A DNA stretch of 49,977 nt from Myxococcales bacterium (GTDB lineage: Bacteria; Myxococcota_A; Polyangia; Palsa-1104; SHYY01), in the NCBI GenBank assembly GCA_009692555.1, contig SHYY01000017.1, positions 1 to 49,977 on the forward strand, read 5' to 3'. The notes beneath the pieces were generated by a model. That model saw nothing but the letters and a program-made list of their open reading frames with translations. It made no database searches and was not told the origin of the DNA. The translations under genes and the position numbers were made by a program. Shown in pieces: positions 16,136-25,397 of the stretch (position 1 is the stretch's first letter; each line of letters opens with the position of its first letter).

Positions 16136-16278
16136 TTGCCGCTGATTGCCGCTGCCGTTGCCGTTGCCGTTGATTGCCGTTGCCGTTGCCGTTGCCGTTT
16201 CCGTTTCCGTTTCCGTTGATTGCCGTTTCCGTTTCCGTTTCCGTTTCCGTTTCCGTTTCCGTCGCCGTTGCCGCTTCC
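16136..16278. repeat. hexanucleotide microsatellite (TTNCCG)n
   Basis: About 140 bp of TTGCCG and TTTCCG units, interrupted by three ATTGCCG insertions. The units are sorted into TTGCCG and TTTCCG blocks, which suggests repeated slippage. It lies upstream of the lipoprotein gene at 15139-16053. Related tracts occur at 30700, 33943, 34767 and 34943. Confidence 0.85.
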
Positions 16279-16287
16279 TTGCTCGCG

Positions 16288-16348
16288 GCTCGGGCAGAGG
16301 TGGCGAGGGCTCGGGCAGAGGTCGCGGAAGTTCGGGCAGAGGTCGCGG
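16288..16348. repeat. three direct repeats of about 20 bp
   Basis: Three adjacent copies of a 20-21 bp unit built on TCGGGCAGAGGT-GCG. They are followed to 16628 by sequence in which I see no gene. Confidence 0.7.
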
Positions 16349-16628
16349 AGCCGTGGATCGAGGCGGCCAGGGCGCGGGCAGCCCGACAGGAAGTCGAAAA
16401 CCGGCAGCGGAATCTCTTGATCGTGGCGGCCAGCGCCGGGCCAGCGCGGGCAAGCACGAGATTCGACGTCCCGGGCGCGGAACACGGGTTCTCCGGCGCC
16501 CTGCACGAGGGGAGCAGCGCGCGATAGAACCTCGCGGCCGTTCGATCGAGGGCGGGCCGGGTCGGGCAGAGATGCGCGAGTAGAAGATGCTGGCGCCGCG
16601 GCGCAGAGAGAGGCGCCGGACGCGACGG

Positions 16629-16867
16629 TCAGGGGACGGCGGGCTTCGTGACCGGCTTTGCCGGCCCCTTGCGGCGCCGCCCGCCGGTCGTGACCCTGCG
16701 GACTTTCACGCCAAACTCGGCGAGAAGGGGGCTGGTGGCGCCATACAAGCCGGTGACGAAATCGCCGAGGCGGCGGGCGATCTCACGGGTGCCGATGTTC
16801 AGGTTGCCGCGCAGGGTGGAGGCCGCGGCGCGTTGTTCGGTTTTGGTCGTGCGCTGAACCCAGCCGA
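16629..16867 (-). pseudogene. 3' fragment of a hypothetical protein gene
   Basis: A minus-strand frame ending at the TGA at 16629-16631 reads TKTEQRAAASTLRGNLNIG, then TREIARRLGDFVTGLYG, then LLAEFGVKVRR and a Lys/Pro tail. Codon use is coding-like over about 75 codons, but upstream the coding signal jumps frames and no start is found. It is the C-terminal remnant of an unidentified helical protein. From 16870 to 17046 I see no intact gene. Confidence 0.45.
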
Positions 16868-17046
16868 CGCGATTTGACGAAGGCGCACACCAAGAGGGAT
16901 GAGCCCGAAGGCCACGACTTGCCGCGTGGTGCGCTCATTTCTGCGAAGGCCCGGTTGTGCTCGGCGTCGGTCTGGACGCGGTGGTGGTAACGTTGGTGGA
17001 GCCTGCGGCGTCGAAGGAGCGGACCGCGGGTTGCGAGGTTCGGGAC

Positions 17047-17589
17047 ATGAAGCGCCTCTTCTTGATCGCAGGGCTGCTGACCGCCGCAACAGGGTGCCAG
17101 CGGCCCGGCCACACCAGCCAGGCGCCACCGCCAACGGCAGCGAAGGGAGCAACGACAGCAACGACAGCGACGACAGCGACGGGAGCGACGATGATCGACA
17201 AGGTGGTGAAGAGCGACGAGGAGTGGAAGAAGGTGCTGACCGCCGTGCAGTTCCATGTCCTGCGCGAGCAGGGCACCGAGCGCGCCTTCACCGGCGCTTA
17301 CTGGGACGCGCACGATGCGGCGACCTACGTGTGCGCGGCCTGCGGCCTGGAGCTGTTCAGCTCGACCGCGAAGTTCGACTCGGGCACCGGCTGGCCGAGC
17401 TTCTGGCAGCCGGTCCGCGAGGGCCAGGTCGCGACCGGCAGCGACGGCACCCTCGGGATGAACCGCACCGAGGTGCGCTGCGCCCGCTGCGGTGGGCACC
17501 TCGGTCACGTGTTCGACGACGGACCCCGCCCGACCGGTCTGCGCTACTGCATCAACTCCGCGGCGCTGAAGTCGGTCCCCGCGAAGTAG
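17047..17589 (+). CDS. msrB: lipoprotein peptide-methionine (R)-S-oxide reductase MsrB
   Basis: 180 residues. The domain reduces methionine-R-sulfoxide in proteins. Zn-binding Cys pairs are CAAC (near residue 98) and CARC (near 146). The substrate loop is [12 protein letters not shown], and the catalytic Cys lies in [10 protein letters not shown] near the C-terminus. The N-terminus [17 protein letters not shown] is a lipoprotein signal, so this MsrB should act in the envelope, unlike the usual cytosolic form. Between the lipobox and the domain is a Thr/Ala linker (residues about 32-48) encoded by AACGAC/AGCGAC hexamers, a microsatellite inside the coding region. Such an enzyme would repair oxidised envelope proteins. 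No resolving redox partner is adjacent. Confidence 0.95.
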   Translation: MKRLFLIAGLLTAATGCQRPGHTSQAPPPTAAKGATTATTATTATGATMIDKVVKSDEEWKKVLTAVQFHVLREQGTERAFTGAYWDAHDAATYVCAACGLELFSSTAKFDSGTGWPSFWQPVREGQVATGSDGTLGMNRTEVRCARCGGHLGHVFDDGPRPTGLRYCINSAALKSVPAK

Positions 17590-17609
17590 GACAACCCCCT
17601 ACCTTTCGG

Positions 17610-18848
17610 CTACTTCTGGATCGGGCCGCAGCGACTGGCGATGGTGCGCGCGACGTTCAGCCACGCGATCTGGCCGGGGGTGATGAACGGCTTGCCGCTG
17701 GTCATCAGGCAGACGCTGAGCGCGCGGTCGGGATCGGCCCACGCCACCACGTTGGTGAAGCCGACGTGGCCGAAGGCGCGCGGCGTGTCGGCGCCGTAGA
17801 GGCTGAAGCGGTTCGATCCGAGCATGAAGCCCATCCCGTAGCGCACCGGCGTCCCGAGGAAGGAGTCGATCTCGAGGTAGGTCTGCTCGGCGACCGCGCG
17901 GCGGACGGTGCGGCGGTCGAAGATCCGCACGCCGCCGAGCTCCCCCTCGTCGAGCAGGAGCTGGAAAAAGCGCGATCCCTCGTCGGCGGTGCCGATGATG
18001 TTGCCCGACGGGATGATCCCGGTGAGGAAGGCGGGGGTGTTGGAGAGCTCGACCGCCTCGCGGATCCCGACGCCGAGCGAGCGCTTGAGGAGCCAGGAGT
18101 AGGGCGGCAGCGCCGGTGCCCCGGTGAAGGCGTTCACCGCCACCTCGCCGATGCGCTCCCTCGGCACGCCGAAGTTGAAGGTGTGGAAGCCGAGGGGAGC
18201 GAGCACCTCGTCCCGCAGGTAGGCGCGGAGGTCGCGGCCAGTGACGCGCTCCACCACCTCGCCAATGACGAAGCCGCCGGTGAGCGCGTGGTAGGCCAGC
18301 CGCCGCCCCGGCACCGACACGGGCTGCACCTCGCACAGGAGCTCGAGCATCCGGCGCGGATCGGCCAGCAACGTGAGGTCGACGTGATTGCCCGGGACGG
18401 CGGGGATCCCGGCGCGGTGGGTGAGGATGTGGCGGAGGGTGATCCACTCCTTGCCGTGGCGCCCGAACTCGGGGATGTACTCCGCCACCGCGTCGTCGAG
18501 GTGGACCAATCCGCGCTCATCGAGGAGGTGGACCAGCATCGCGGTGATCGCCTTCGACGCCGAGTAGAGGTTGAACAGCGAGTCGTGGTGGACGAGCCGC
18601 TTCGGCGCCTCGGCTGGTTCCCCGGGTGCGTTGCCGTGGAGGTGGCCGAGCGCGCCATCGAGCACCACCTGCCCGCGGCGGCGCACGCACAGCGCGAGCG
18701 CGGGGTGCAGCCCGGTCCGGTAGAGCTTCACCGCCGCCTGCCAGATCGCGTCGACGTCCTCGCCGCGCAGGCCGACGTCGCGTGGGTCGCACTCCGCCGA
18801 GCGATTGCGGCTCTCCACCTCCTCCGTCGGGAACACCCGCACGTGCAT
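17610..18848 (-). CDS. serine hydrolase, beta-lactamase/EstB family
   Basis: 412 residues from ATG 18848; an in-frame GTG 12 codons upstream is an alternative start. The class C beta-lactamase-like fold is shown by the SASK nucleophile motif (SxxK, near residue 92), YHAL (the Tyr of the YxN-equivalent, near 186) and the C-terminal HVGFTN (HxG) near residue 368. Such proteins are mostly carboxylesterases or D-amino-peptidases rather than beta-lactamases. LTHRAGIPAVPG and GFVIGEVVERVTG are typical conserved blocks of the family. There is no signal peptide, so it is probably cytoplasmic. It follows the response regulator by 38 nt on the same strand and may be co-transcribed. The convergent msrB ends 20 nt away. 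Confidence 0.87.
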   Translation of the reverse strand: MHVRVFPTEEVESRNRSAECDPRDVGLRGEDVDAIWQAAVKLYRTGLHPALALCVRRRGQVVLDGALGHLHGNAPGEPAEAPKRLVHHDSLFNLYSASKAITAMLVHLLDERGLVHLDDAVAEYIPEFGRHGKEWITLRHILTHRAGIPAVPGNHVDLTLLADPRRMLELLCEVQPVSVPGRRLAYHALTGGFVIGEVVERVTGRDLRAYLRDEVLAPLGFHTFNFGVPRERIGEVAVNAFTGAPALPPYSWLLKRSLGVGIREAVELSNTPAFLTGIIPSGNIIGTADEGSRFFQLLLDEGELGGVRIFDRRTVRRAVAEQTYLEIDSFLGTPVRYGMGFMLGSNRFSLYGADTPRAFGHVGFTNVVAWADPDRALSVCLMTSGKPFITPGQIAWLNVARTIASRCGPIQK

Positions 18849-18886
18849 CGCGGGGAGGAGTGAGCGGGTCGAGAAGGCCACCGCCG

Positions 18887-19282
18887 CTATCCCGAGCGGG
18901 CCGACAGCCGGTCGGCGATCAGCTCGAAGAGATCGATCAGGTCGAATGGCTTGCGCAGCGTGCCGCACGCGCCGCCGCTCCGGCATTCGTCCTCGATCTC
19001 CTCGGTGGCGTAGCCGGTGGCGATCAGCACCGCGATCGATGGATCGATCGCCTTCAAGGCGCGCAGGGTCTCGATCCCGCCCATCACCGGCATCTTCAGA
19101 TCGGTGATCGCCAGGTCGAACCGCCGCCTTTGCGCGGCCTCCACCGCCGCCTGCCCGTGCTCGGCCACCTCCACGTCGTAGCCCAGGCGGTCGAGCTCGA
19201 AGGCGAGCAGCTCGCGGATATCCAGCTCATCGTCGACGATCAGGATCGCCTTGCGCGAAGGAGCGCTCATCATCGGGGTCAT
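18887..19282 (-). CDS. single-domain response regulator
   Basis: 131 residues with only a receiver domain. The acidic pocket is VDDE (residues 16-19), the phospho-acceptor Asp lies in DLKMPVMGG (near residue 60), Thr in LIATGYA (near 88) and the Lys in LRKPFD (near 109). With no output domain it probably acts by protein contact, like CheY, or as a phosphorelay intermediate. Its ATG overlaps the TGA of the sensor kinase (ATGA), so it is translationally coupled and is the likely partner of that kinase. Confidence 0.93.
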   Translation of the reverse strand: MTPMMSAPSRKAILIVDDELDIRELLAFELDRLGYDVEVAEHGQAAVEAAQRRRFDLAITDLKMPVMGGIETLRALKAIDPSIAVLIATGYATEEIEDECRSGGACGTLRKPFDLIDLFELIADRLSARSG

Positions 19283-21693
19283 GGGCGATCCTCCGCGCGC
19301 TCCGCCGGGGGCCCTGCGGGCAGCCAGATCCGGAGGGTGGTGCCCTTGCCCGGAGCGCTGTCGACGCCGATCCTGCCGCCGTGCGCCTCGACCACATTGC
19401 GCGCGATCGACAACCCGAGGCCGGTGCCCTGCCCGACCGGCTTCAGGGTGAAGAACGGATCGAAGATCCGCGGTAGCACGTCGGGTGCGATGCCGATGCC
19501 GGTGTCGGCGACGGTGAACTCGATGCCGCGCCCGCCCGCGACCTTCGTCGCGGCGCACAGCGAGACCGACCCTCCGGCGGCCGTGGCGTCGATCGCATTG
19601 GTGACAACGTTCAGCAGCGCCGACTCGATCTCCGCCACGTTGACCGTCAGCATCGGTAGATCGTCGCCGGCCGGGCGATCGAGATCGACCGACAGGGTCA
19701 CGTCGCGTCGACGGGCGTGCGCCGCCAGCAGCTCGATGACCCGTGCGACCAGCGCGCTCGCTTCGACGGGCTCGCGCAGCGGCGGCTTCTTGCGCGAGAA
19801 GTCGAGCAGCGCGTTGATCAGCCGCCCACTCCGCTGCGCCTGGGTCTCGATCGAGCGGAGCGCGCGCTCGACCGCCTCGCTGTCGCCGCTGCGCTTGAGG
19901 ACGCTCTGGGTGTGCATCAGGATGATCCCGAGCGGATTGTTCAGTTCGTGCGCGAGCCCGGCGACGAGCGTCCCGACGGCCGCCATCTTTCCGGCGTGGA
20001 CGAGCTGCTCCTGGGTCTCGCGCAGCCGCGCATGCTCGACCTCGAGGTCCAGGAAGAGGCGGTGGAGGCGCTGGGCCGCGCGCACCCGGGCCCGAAGCTC
20101 CGCCGGACCGAACGGCTTGGCGAGGTAGTCATCGGCGCCGCTCTCGAGTCCCGCGATCAGCTCCCCCTGCCCTGCCTGCGCGGTCAGGAGCACCACCGGG
20201 ATATTGCGCAGGGTCGGGTCGGCCTTCAGCGCCGCGACCAGTTCGAGGCCGTCCATCTCGGGCATCATCACGTCGGAGAGGATCACCTCCGGGCGGAGCG
20301 CCCGCGCCGCCGCGAGGGCTGCTCGCCCGTCGCCCACCGCCACCACCCGGTAGTCCGCGCCGAGGAGATCGACCAGGTAGGCACGGAGATCGGCGTTGTC
20401 GTCGGCGACCAGCACCAGGGGCCGCGAAGGATCGGCCGCGGGGACAACGAAGGTCTGCGGCGGAGCGGCGAACTGCCGCGAGAGCGGCGCCGGCGTGAGC
20501 AGCGGCTGGCGTCGTCGTGGACGGGTGGCGTCCGTCGCTGCGGGGCGCTCCGTGGGCAGCCGCACGAAGAAGCGCGACCCGCGGCCCGGCTCGCTCTCGA
20601 CCCCCGCCTCGCCGCCCATCGCGACGGCGAATTCCTTGACCAGCGCGAGCCCGATCCCGGTGCCCTCGTGCTTGCGCGTCGTCGACCCGTCGAGCTGCTG
20701 GAAGCGCCGGAAGAGCAGCCCCTGCTGGTCGTGCGGGATGCCCGGGCCGGTGTCGGTCACCGACAGCTCGAACCGCTCGCCGAGCGCGTCGAGCCCCACG
20801 GTGATCCGGCCGCCCGAGGGTGTGAGCTTGAGCGCGTTGCCGATCAGGTTGAGCGCGATCTTCTCGAACTTGCGCCGATCGACCATCACCTCCCGCCACG
20901 GCAGGCGCGCCGCGATCGCGATGGTGAGGCCCCGCTGCGCCGCCACCGGCGCGGCGTCGTCGACCACCTGCCCCAGAAGCTCCGCCACATCCACCGGCTC
21001 GCGCGTGACCGGCATCTCTCCGGCCTCCAGCCGGCTGAAGTCGAGCACGTCGCTGACCAGCTGGTAGAGACGCCACGCGTTGCGCTGGATGCGCTCGAGA
21101 TCGCCGCGCGCCGCCTCGGGCAAAGGCGAGCGCGACCGATCGAGCAGCAGCTCCAGCGGCCCGAGGATGAGCGTCAGCGGCGTGCGCAGCTCGTGGCTCA
21201 TGGTGGTCAGGAACTCGCTCTTGGCGCGGGCCGCCGCCTCCGCCGCCTCCTTGGCTCGCTTGAGCGCCTCCTCCATCTGCTTGCGCTCGGTGATGTCGAC
21301 GAAGATGCCGAGGATGCCGGTGACGTTCCCCGCCTCGTCGCGCAGCGCCACCTTGCTGGTCGAGAGGGTGTGCATCCCGTCAGGGCGAAGCTGCGGCTCC
21401 TCGAGGTCGAGGATCGGGAGCCCGCTCTCCATCACCTCGCGATCGATGCGCCGGAAGAAGTCGGCCTGCTCGCGCGGGAAGGGCATGTCGTAGTCGGTCT
21501 TCCCGATCAGCTCGGCCTCCGATGACATCCCGAGGTCGTGCACCAGGTTCTGGTTGCCGCCGAGGAAGCGCCCCTCGCGGTCCTTCCAGAAGATGCGGTG
21601 GGGGAGGTGGGAAATGATGTACTTCAGCACCGCCTCGCGCTGCCGCAGCGCCTCGACGACTCGCTCGCGATCACGCTCCTCGTTCGCGCCCAC
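19279..21693 (-). CDS. hybrid sensor histidine kinase with two kinase cores
   Basis: 804 residues, no membrane segment, GTG start. Order: a PAS domain (about 20-138, ending FVDITERKQ); HisKA with phospho-acceptor His in SHELRTPL (near 166); HATPase_c with [18 protein letters not shown] and [12 protein letters not shown] (about 275-385); receiver domain with ADDN and Asp in DVMMPEMDG (about 425-540); a second HisKA with AHELNNPL (near 577); and a second HATPase with [17 protein letters not shown] and [11 protein letters not shown] (about 680-795). The HK-REC-HK arrangement suggests an internal relay from the PAS-linked core to a second core that can phosphorylate the adjacent response regulator. 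TAGCGT lies 6 nt before the GTG with no Shine-Dalgarno. Confidence 0.93.
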   Translation of the reverse strand: MGANEERDRERVVEALRQREAVLKYIISHLPHRIFWKDREGRFLGGNQNLVHDLGMSSEAELIGKTDYDMPFPREQADFFRRIDREVMESGLPILDLEEPQLRPDGMHTLSTSKVALRDEAGNVTGILGIFVDITERKQMEEALKRAKEAAEAAARAKSEFLTTMSHELRTPLTLILGPLELLLDRSRSPLPEAARGDLERIQRNAWRLYQLVSDVLDFSRLEAGEMPVTREPVDVAELLGQVVDDAAPVAAQRGLTIAIAARLPWREVMVDRRKFEKIALNLIGNALKLTPSGGRITVGLDALGERFELSVTDTGPGIPHDQQGLLFRRFQQLDGSTTRKHEGTGIGLALVKEFAVAMGGEAGVESEPGRGSRFFVRLPTERPAATDATRPRRRQPLLTPAPLSRQFAAPPQTFVVPAADPSRPLVLVADDNADLRAYLVDLLGADYRVVAVGDGRAALAAARALRPEVILSDVMMPEMDGLELVAALKADPTLRNIPVVLLTAQAGQGELIAGLESGADDYLAKPFGPAELRARVRAAQRLHRLFLDLEVEHARLRETQEQLVHAGKMAAVGTLVAGLAHELNNPLGIILMHTQSVLKRSGDSEAVERALRSIETQAQRSGRLINALLDFSRKKPPLREPVEASALVARVIELLAAHARRRDVTLSVDLDRPAGDDLPMLTVNVAEIESALLNVVTNAIDATAAGGSVSLCAATKVAGGRGIEFTVADTGIGIAPDVLPRIFDPFFTLKPVGQGTGLGLSIARNVVEAHGGRIGVDSAPGKGTTLRIWLPAGPPAERAEDRP

Positions 21694-21699
21694 GACGGG

Positions 21700-21705
21700 A
21701 CGCTA
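21700..21705 (-). promoter_or_regulatory. -10 box TAGCGT, leaderless start of the sensor kinase
   Basis: GTGCTAGCGT-CCCGTC-GTG(21693), the same layout and sequence as at the radical SAM gene. Confidence 0.45.
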
Positions 21706-21881
21706 GCACGGATCGTCTCCGACCACGACGAGCCGCTGGCGTGCACTGGCATGCACGCCGCTCACTCGAGAGCGCCGACGATCGGCTCCATCCACGCGGG
21801 AACCGAACCGTAGCGACGGACGATCCGCCCGTCGGCAGCACGCACCACGAGCCGTGCCGCCTCGCCGTCGCGCGAGTTGCC

Positions 21882-22052
21882 TCAGAGGCCCAGCATGAAC
21901 GGCTGCAGAGGGACCTGGCGGCGGAACTTGAACCCGCCGAAGCGCCGGCCGCGCAACATCTGCCAGAGAAGATCCTCCGCGTCGGTGGCATCGCGGCGTA
22001 GCTGGCGCGCATTCTCGACGAGGGGGCTGGACCGCGTCGCTTCACCTGGCAA
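21882..22052 (-). pseudogene. truncated DUF559 (endonuclease-like) gene
   Basis: From a TTG at 22052 the frame reads PGEATRSSPLVENARQLRRD, then ATDAEDLLWQMLRGRRFGGF and KFRRQVPLQPF. This is the N-terminal half of a DUF559 protein (restriction-endonuclease-like fold, normally about 110-120 residues). After 56 residues it hits TGA, and the catalytic second half is missing. The continuing frame to about 21763 (LVVRAADGRIVRRYGSVPAW) does not belong to DUF559 and looks like the tail of another gene, so this is a deletion junction. A half copy of the 139-bp repeat lies just upstream. Confidence 0.65.
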
Positions 22053-22073
22053 ACGATACCACCCTCACCCCGA

Positions 22074-22136
22074 CCCTCTCCCGCCAGCGGGAGACGATCC
22101 CGGGCCCACCGCCTGTCCCTGCAACCGGGAACCGCA
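22074..22136. repeat. half copy of the 139-bp inverted-repeat element
   Basis: Shares CTCTCCCGCCAGCGGGAGA and then GATCCCGGGCCCACCG and CAACCGGGAACCGCACC with the right half of 11408-11546. The left half is missing. Confidence 0.6.
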
Positions 22137-22205
22137 CCCCCGATCCTTCGAGTTCGCGGCGCACAAGACCTTGAGGTGGGTGAGCCGGTGGGCCCCGCGG
22201 CGGCG

Positions 22206-23369
22206 TCAGGGATCGCGCCGCGCGAGCGCCCGGGCGATCACCGTACGCAGGATTTCGTTCGTGCCCTCACCGACGGTGAACAGCGGCGCGTCGCGGTAGT
22301 AGCGCTCGACGTCGTAGGCGTCGGTGTAGCCGTAGCCGCCGTGGATCTGGATGCCCTCCAGCGTGGCCCGGGTGCACATCGTGGACGCGAAGAGCTTGGC
22401 CATCGCCGCCTCGAGATCGCAGCGCTCGCCGCGATCCCGCTTCGCCGCCGCGGCGAGGTAGAGGTGCCGCGCCGCCGCGATCTCGGTCGCCATGTCGGCG
22501 AGCTTGTGACCGATCGCCTGGTGCTCGATGATCGGCTTCCCGAAGGTGACGCGCTCCTTCGCGTAGGCGAGCGAATCCTCCAGCGCGGCGCGGGCCACAC
22601 CGACGGCGCGCGCGGCGACGTTGATCCGACCGAGCTCGAGGCCGCTCATCACCTGGGCGAAGCCGCGCCCCTCCTCGCCGCCGATCAGGCAGCCCTCGGG
22701 AACGCGGCAGCCGTCGAACGTCAAGGACGAGGTCTTCAGGCCCTTGTAGCCGAGCTTCTTCAGCGGCGCGCCCTCGATCAGCGTCGCGGCGCGCTCGGGC
22801 GTCTTCACCACCACGAAGGCCGAGAGCCCGCCCGCGCCCGCGCCCCCGGTGCGCGCCACCACCGCGAACACGCTGCCCTCGTGCGTGTTGGTGATGAACT
22901 GCTTCGCCCCGTCGAGGACGTACGCATCGCCATCGCGGCGCGCGGTGGTGCGGAGCGCGGCCACGTCGCTGCCGCCCTCGGGCTCGGTGAGGGCGAGCCC
23001 GCCGCGAAGCTCTCCGGAGGCGAGGCGCGGCAGCCATTCGCTCCGCTGCGACTCGGTGCCGAAGCGCGCCAGCAGGTGGCAGAGGATGCCGTGCGTGCCG
23101 AGCACGCCGGCGAGGCTCATCCAGCCGCGCGAGAGCTCCTCGAACACCAGGGCGTAGGCCTGGGTGTCGAGCCCGAGACCGCCGTATTCCACGGGGACGC
23201 CCATCCCGAACAGCCCGAGCTCGCGCATCCGCTCCACCAGCGCGGTCGGGTAGGCGTCGGCGTGCTCGAGCGCGCGCACCGACGGGCGGACCTCGCGCTG
23301 CACGAACCGCCGTACGGTCTCCACCATCGCTCGCCGCTCGGGCCCGAGCTGGAGATCGTCGAGGTCCAT
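22206..23369 (-). CDS. acyl-CoA dehydrogenase
   Basis: 387 residues, the usual family length. It oxidises acyl-CoA to trans-2-enoyl-CoA with FAD and passes electrons to ETF. Conserved blocks include LALTEPEGGSDVAALRTTA (flavin and substrate loop near residue 130), KQFITNTHEG, GRINVAARAVGVARAALEDS, and the C-terminal QIHGGYGYTDAY...VGEGTNEIL. The Glu in GEGTNEI occupies the catalytic-base position of short- and medium-chain enzymes. It is the last gene of a five-gene minus-strand operon, with its ATG one nucleotide after the TGA of the alpha/beta hydrolase. The context (a hydrolase and a dehydrogenase) hints at catabolism of a CoA-activated acid; the exact substrate is not evident. Confidence 0.94.
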   Translation of the reverse strand: MDLDDLQLGPERRAMVETVRRFVQREVRPSVRALEHADAYPTALVERMRELGLFGMGVPVEYGGLGLDTQAYALVFEELSRGWMSLAGVLGTHGILCHLLARFGTESQRSEWLPRLASGELRGGLALTEPEGGSDVAALRTTARRDGDAYVLDGAKQFITNTHEGSVFAVVARTGGAGAGGLSAFVVVKTPERAATLIEGAPLKKLGYKGLKTSSLTFDGCRVPEGCLIGGEEGRGFAQVMSGLELGRINVAARAVGVARAALEDSLAYAKERVTFGKPIIEHQAIGHKLADMATEIAAARHLYLAAAAKRDRGERCDLEAAMAKLFASTMCTRATLEGIQIHGGYGYTDAYDVERYYRDAPLFTVGEGTNEILRTVIARALARRDP

Positions 23370-23370
23370 C

Positions 23371-24177
23371 TCAGCGCGCGATCCCGTCGAGGAACGCCAC
23401 GAGGTGCCGGTTCACCTCGGCAGGCTCCTCGATGGTCGAGGTGTGGCCCGCGCGCGGGAGGAGGACGAAGCGCGCGCCCGGGATCGCGTCGGCCATCCGC
23501 CGCGAGCGGGCCGGGACGATCGCCCGATCGTCCTCCCCGGAGAGCACCAGCGTCGGCAGGTTCACCCGGCCGAGCTCGCCTTCGACCGCGCGCCTCCCGA
23601 TCACTCCGCCCAGCGCACGCGACGCGCCCACCCGATCGTTGGCGACCAGCTGCCGCTTCATCTCCGCACGCTCGCTCGCGCGCGCCGGGTCCTCGAGAAA
23701 GGCGCTCCCGAACATGATCTTCATCACCGGGCGGGCCAGAGGCGCGACGCCGATCAGCCGCGCCACCGCCGCCATCGCGAGGTATTTCGGGAGGTTACGA
23801 CGCGGCTCGCGATCCGCCGCGCTTGCGATCAGGGTCAGGGAGCGCAGGAGATCGGGGCGGCCGAGCGCCAGCCGGAGCCCGACGAAGCCACCCATCGACA
23901 ACCCCACGAAGTGGCAGGGCGCGCACCCGATGGCCTCGATCAGGCGCGCGGCATCATCGGTGAGTGTCTCCAGGTCGTAGCCGCGTGCCGCCACCTGGCT
24001 CTGGCCCTGCCCGCGGAAATCGAAGGTCACGCAGCGGTAGCGCGTGCGTAGCGCCTCCACCTGCGGGCGGTACATCGCGCCGCTCCACAGGAACCCGTGG
24101 GCGAAGACGATCGCGTCGCCGCTGCCGCCCGTGTCCTCGTAGTGGACCGTGGTCCCAGCGATGGCGATCTCGGGCAT
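23371..24177 (-). CDS. alpha/beta-fold hydrolase
   Basis: 268 residues, cytoplasmic. Canonical alpha/beta-hydrolase: FAHGFLWSG oxyanion loop (near 26), DFRGQGQS, nucleophile Ser in VGLSMGGFVG (near 93), Asp in LSGEDDRAIV (near 217) and His in RAGHTSTIEEP (near 246). The pattern is close to 3-oxoadipate-enol-lactonase and haloperoxidase-type hydrolases, but the substrate cannot be fixed from sequence. It lies between the dehydrogenase-like gene (17 nt upstream) and the acyl-CoA dehydrogenase (1 nt downstream), so it is part of the operon. Confidence 0.92.
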   Translation of the reverse strand: MPEIAIAGTTVHYEDTGGSGDAIVFAHGFLWSGAMYRPQVEALRTRYRCVTFDFRGQGQSQVAARGYDLETLTDDAARLIEAIGCAPCHFVGLSMGGFVGLRLALGRPDLLRSLTLIASAADREPRRNLPKYLAMAAVARLIGVAPLARPVMKIMFGSAFLEDPARASERAEMKRQLVANDRVGASRALGGVIGRRAVEGELGRVNLPTLVLSGEDDRAIVPARSRRMADAIPGARFVLLPRAGHTSTIEEPAEVNRHLVAFLDGIAR

Positions 24178-24193
24178 CGGTGACCGTCCTCGC

Positions 24194-25393
24194 CTAGCCG
24201 AGCTCGACCAGATCGACGTGGATGATCGTCTCGCGGGCGCGCAGCTCGTCGAGCAGCTCCGCGGGCGGGCGGCGGGCGAGCCGGATCCGCGCGCAGGCCG
24301 CGACCGCGTCCTCGAACACCGTGTTCTCCATCTCCTCGACGTTGATGTCGTGGCGGCGGATCGCTCCCAGCACCTCGGCCAGCACGCCCACCTGATCGAG
24401 GTGGCGCACGTTGAGCTGGAACGGCGCCGGGCTCTTGGCGCACAGGTTGACCACGTTCGGCACCTCGCCGCGCACCACGAAGGAGCGCACGATCCGCACC
24501 GTCTCCTCGGCGATCGCCTCCTGCGCCTGGTGGGTCGAGGCGCCGATGTGATGGCTCCCGTACACCGACGGCAGCTTGACGATCTCGTCCTCGAACGCGC
24601 CGCTCGATCCCTTCGGCTCCTTCTCGAACACGTCGAGGCCGACGCGCAGCCCCTTCTCGGCGATCGCCCGCCGGAGCGCCGCCCCGTCGACCACCTCGGC
24701 GCGCGCGGTGTTGATCAGGATCGCCCGCCGCCGCATGCGCCCGAGCGCCGCCTCACCGACGAGGCCGCGCGTCTCGGCCGAGAGCGCGACGTGGATCGTC
24801 ACCGCATCGCAGCGCCCGCACAGCTCCGCCACCGTCGGTGCGCGCTCCACGCCCAGCTCCTTCGCGGTCTCGTCGGTGAGCGAGCGCGACCACGCCACGA
24901 CCTTCATCCCGAAGGCGCGCACGCGGCGGATCACCTCGCGCCCGATCGAGCCGGTGCCGATCACCCCGAGCGTGCGCCCGTAGAGGCCGTCGGCCTTCGA
25001 GTAGTCCTTCTTGTTCCACGTTCCGGCGCGCAGATCGGCGACGTTGTCGGGCAGCCGGCGATCGAGCGCCAGCAGCAGCCCGATCGTCAGCTCGGCGACG
25101 GCGATCGAGTTCTTTCCGGGGCAGTTGGCGACGAACACGCCGCGGGCCGAGGCGGCCTTGCGATCGATCGTGTTCACCCCCGCGCCGGCGCGGATGATGA
25201 GGGCCAGCGATTCGCCCGCCTGGATCGCCTTGGCGCTCACCTCCGTCGAGCGGACCACCAGGATGTGCGCCCCGGGGACCGCTGCCGGCAGGTCGTCCTT
25301 GCCGAGCGACGGCCGGTAGTCCACGTCGAGCCCGAGCTGCTGGAAGGCGCCGATGTGGGCTTCCGAGAAGCCGTCGGCGATCAGGATCCGCAC
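24194..25393 (-). CDS. serA: D-3-phosphoglycerate dehydrogenase-like 2-hydroxyacid dehydrogenase with ACT domain
   Basis: 399 residues. Catalytic domain blocks are RAGAGVNTID (near 70), NAD-binding VIGTGSIGREV (GxGxxG, near 147), NTARAEVVD (near 228, the Arg of the active site), a Glu in DVFEKEP and the His in SHHIGAST (near 285). The C-terminal 80 residues (NVRHLDQVGVLAEVLGAIRR, HDINVEEMENTVF) form an ACT domain, which in SerA binds serine for feedback control. First step of serine synthesis from 3-phosphoglycerate is the likely role. The DUF885 gene ends 4 nt upstream, so it is within the operon. Confidence 0.88.
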   Translation of the reverse strand: MRILIADGFSEAHIGAFQQLGLDVDYRPSLGKDDLPAAVPGAHILVVRSTEVSAKAIQAGESLALIIRAGAGVNTIDRKAASARGVFVANCPGKNSIAVAELTIGLLLALDRRLPDNVADLRAGTWNKKDYSKADGLYGRTLGVIGTGSIGREVIRRVRAFGMKVVAWSRSLTDETAKELGVERAPTVAELCGRCDAVTIHVALSAETRGLVGEAALGRMRRRAILINTARAEVVDGAALRRAIAEKGLRVGLDVFEKEPKGSSGAFEDEIVKLPSVYGSHHIGASTHQAQEAIAEETVRIVRSFVVRGEVPNVVNLCAKSPAPFQLNVRHLDQVGVLAEVLGAIRRHDINVEEMENTVFEDAVAACARIRLARRPPAELLDELRARETIIHVDLVELG

Positions 25394-25397
25394 GCGG

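Noticed and set aside
16288..16348. CRISPR-like array
   Set aside because: The three units are directly adjacent with no unique spacers; no cas genes are nearby.
16138..16460. Reading frames made of GNGNGN or FPFPFP repeats
   Set aside because: They are translations of the hexamer microsatellite in different frames, with no start context or domain.
21882..21884. Second in-frame UGA (DUF559 fragment) as another selenocysteine codon
   Set aside because: The sequences on the two sides belong to different proteins, no Cys is expected there, and the DUF559 core is missing; a deletion joint is simpler.
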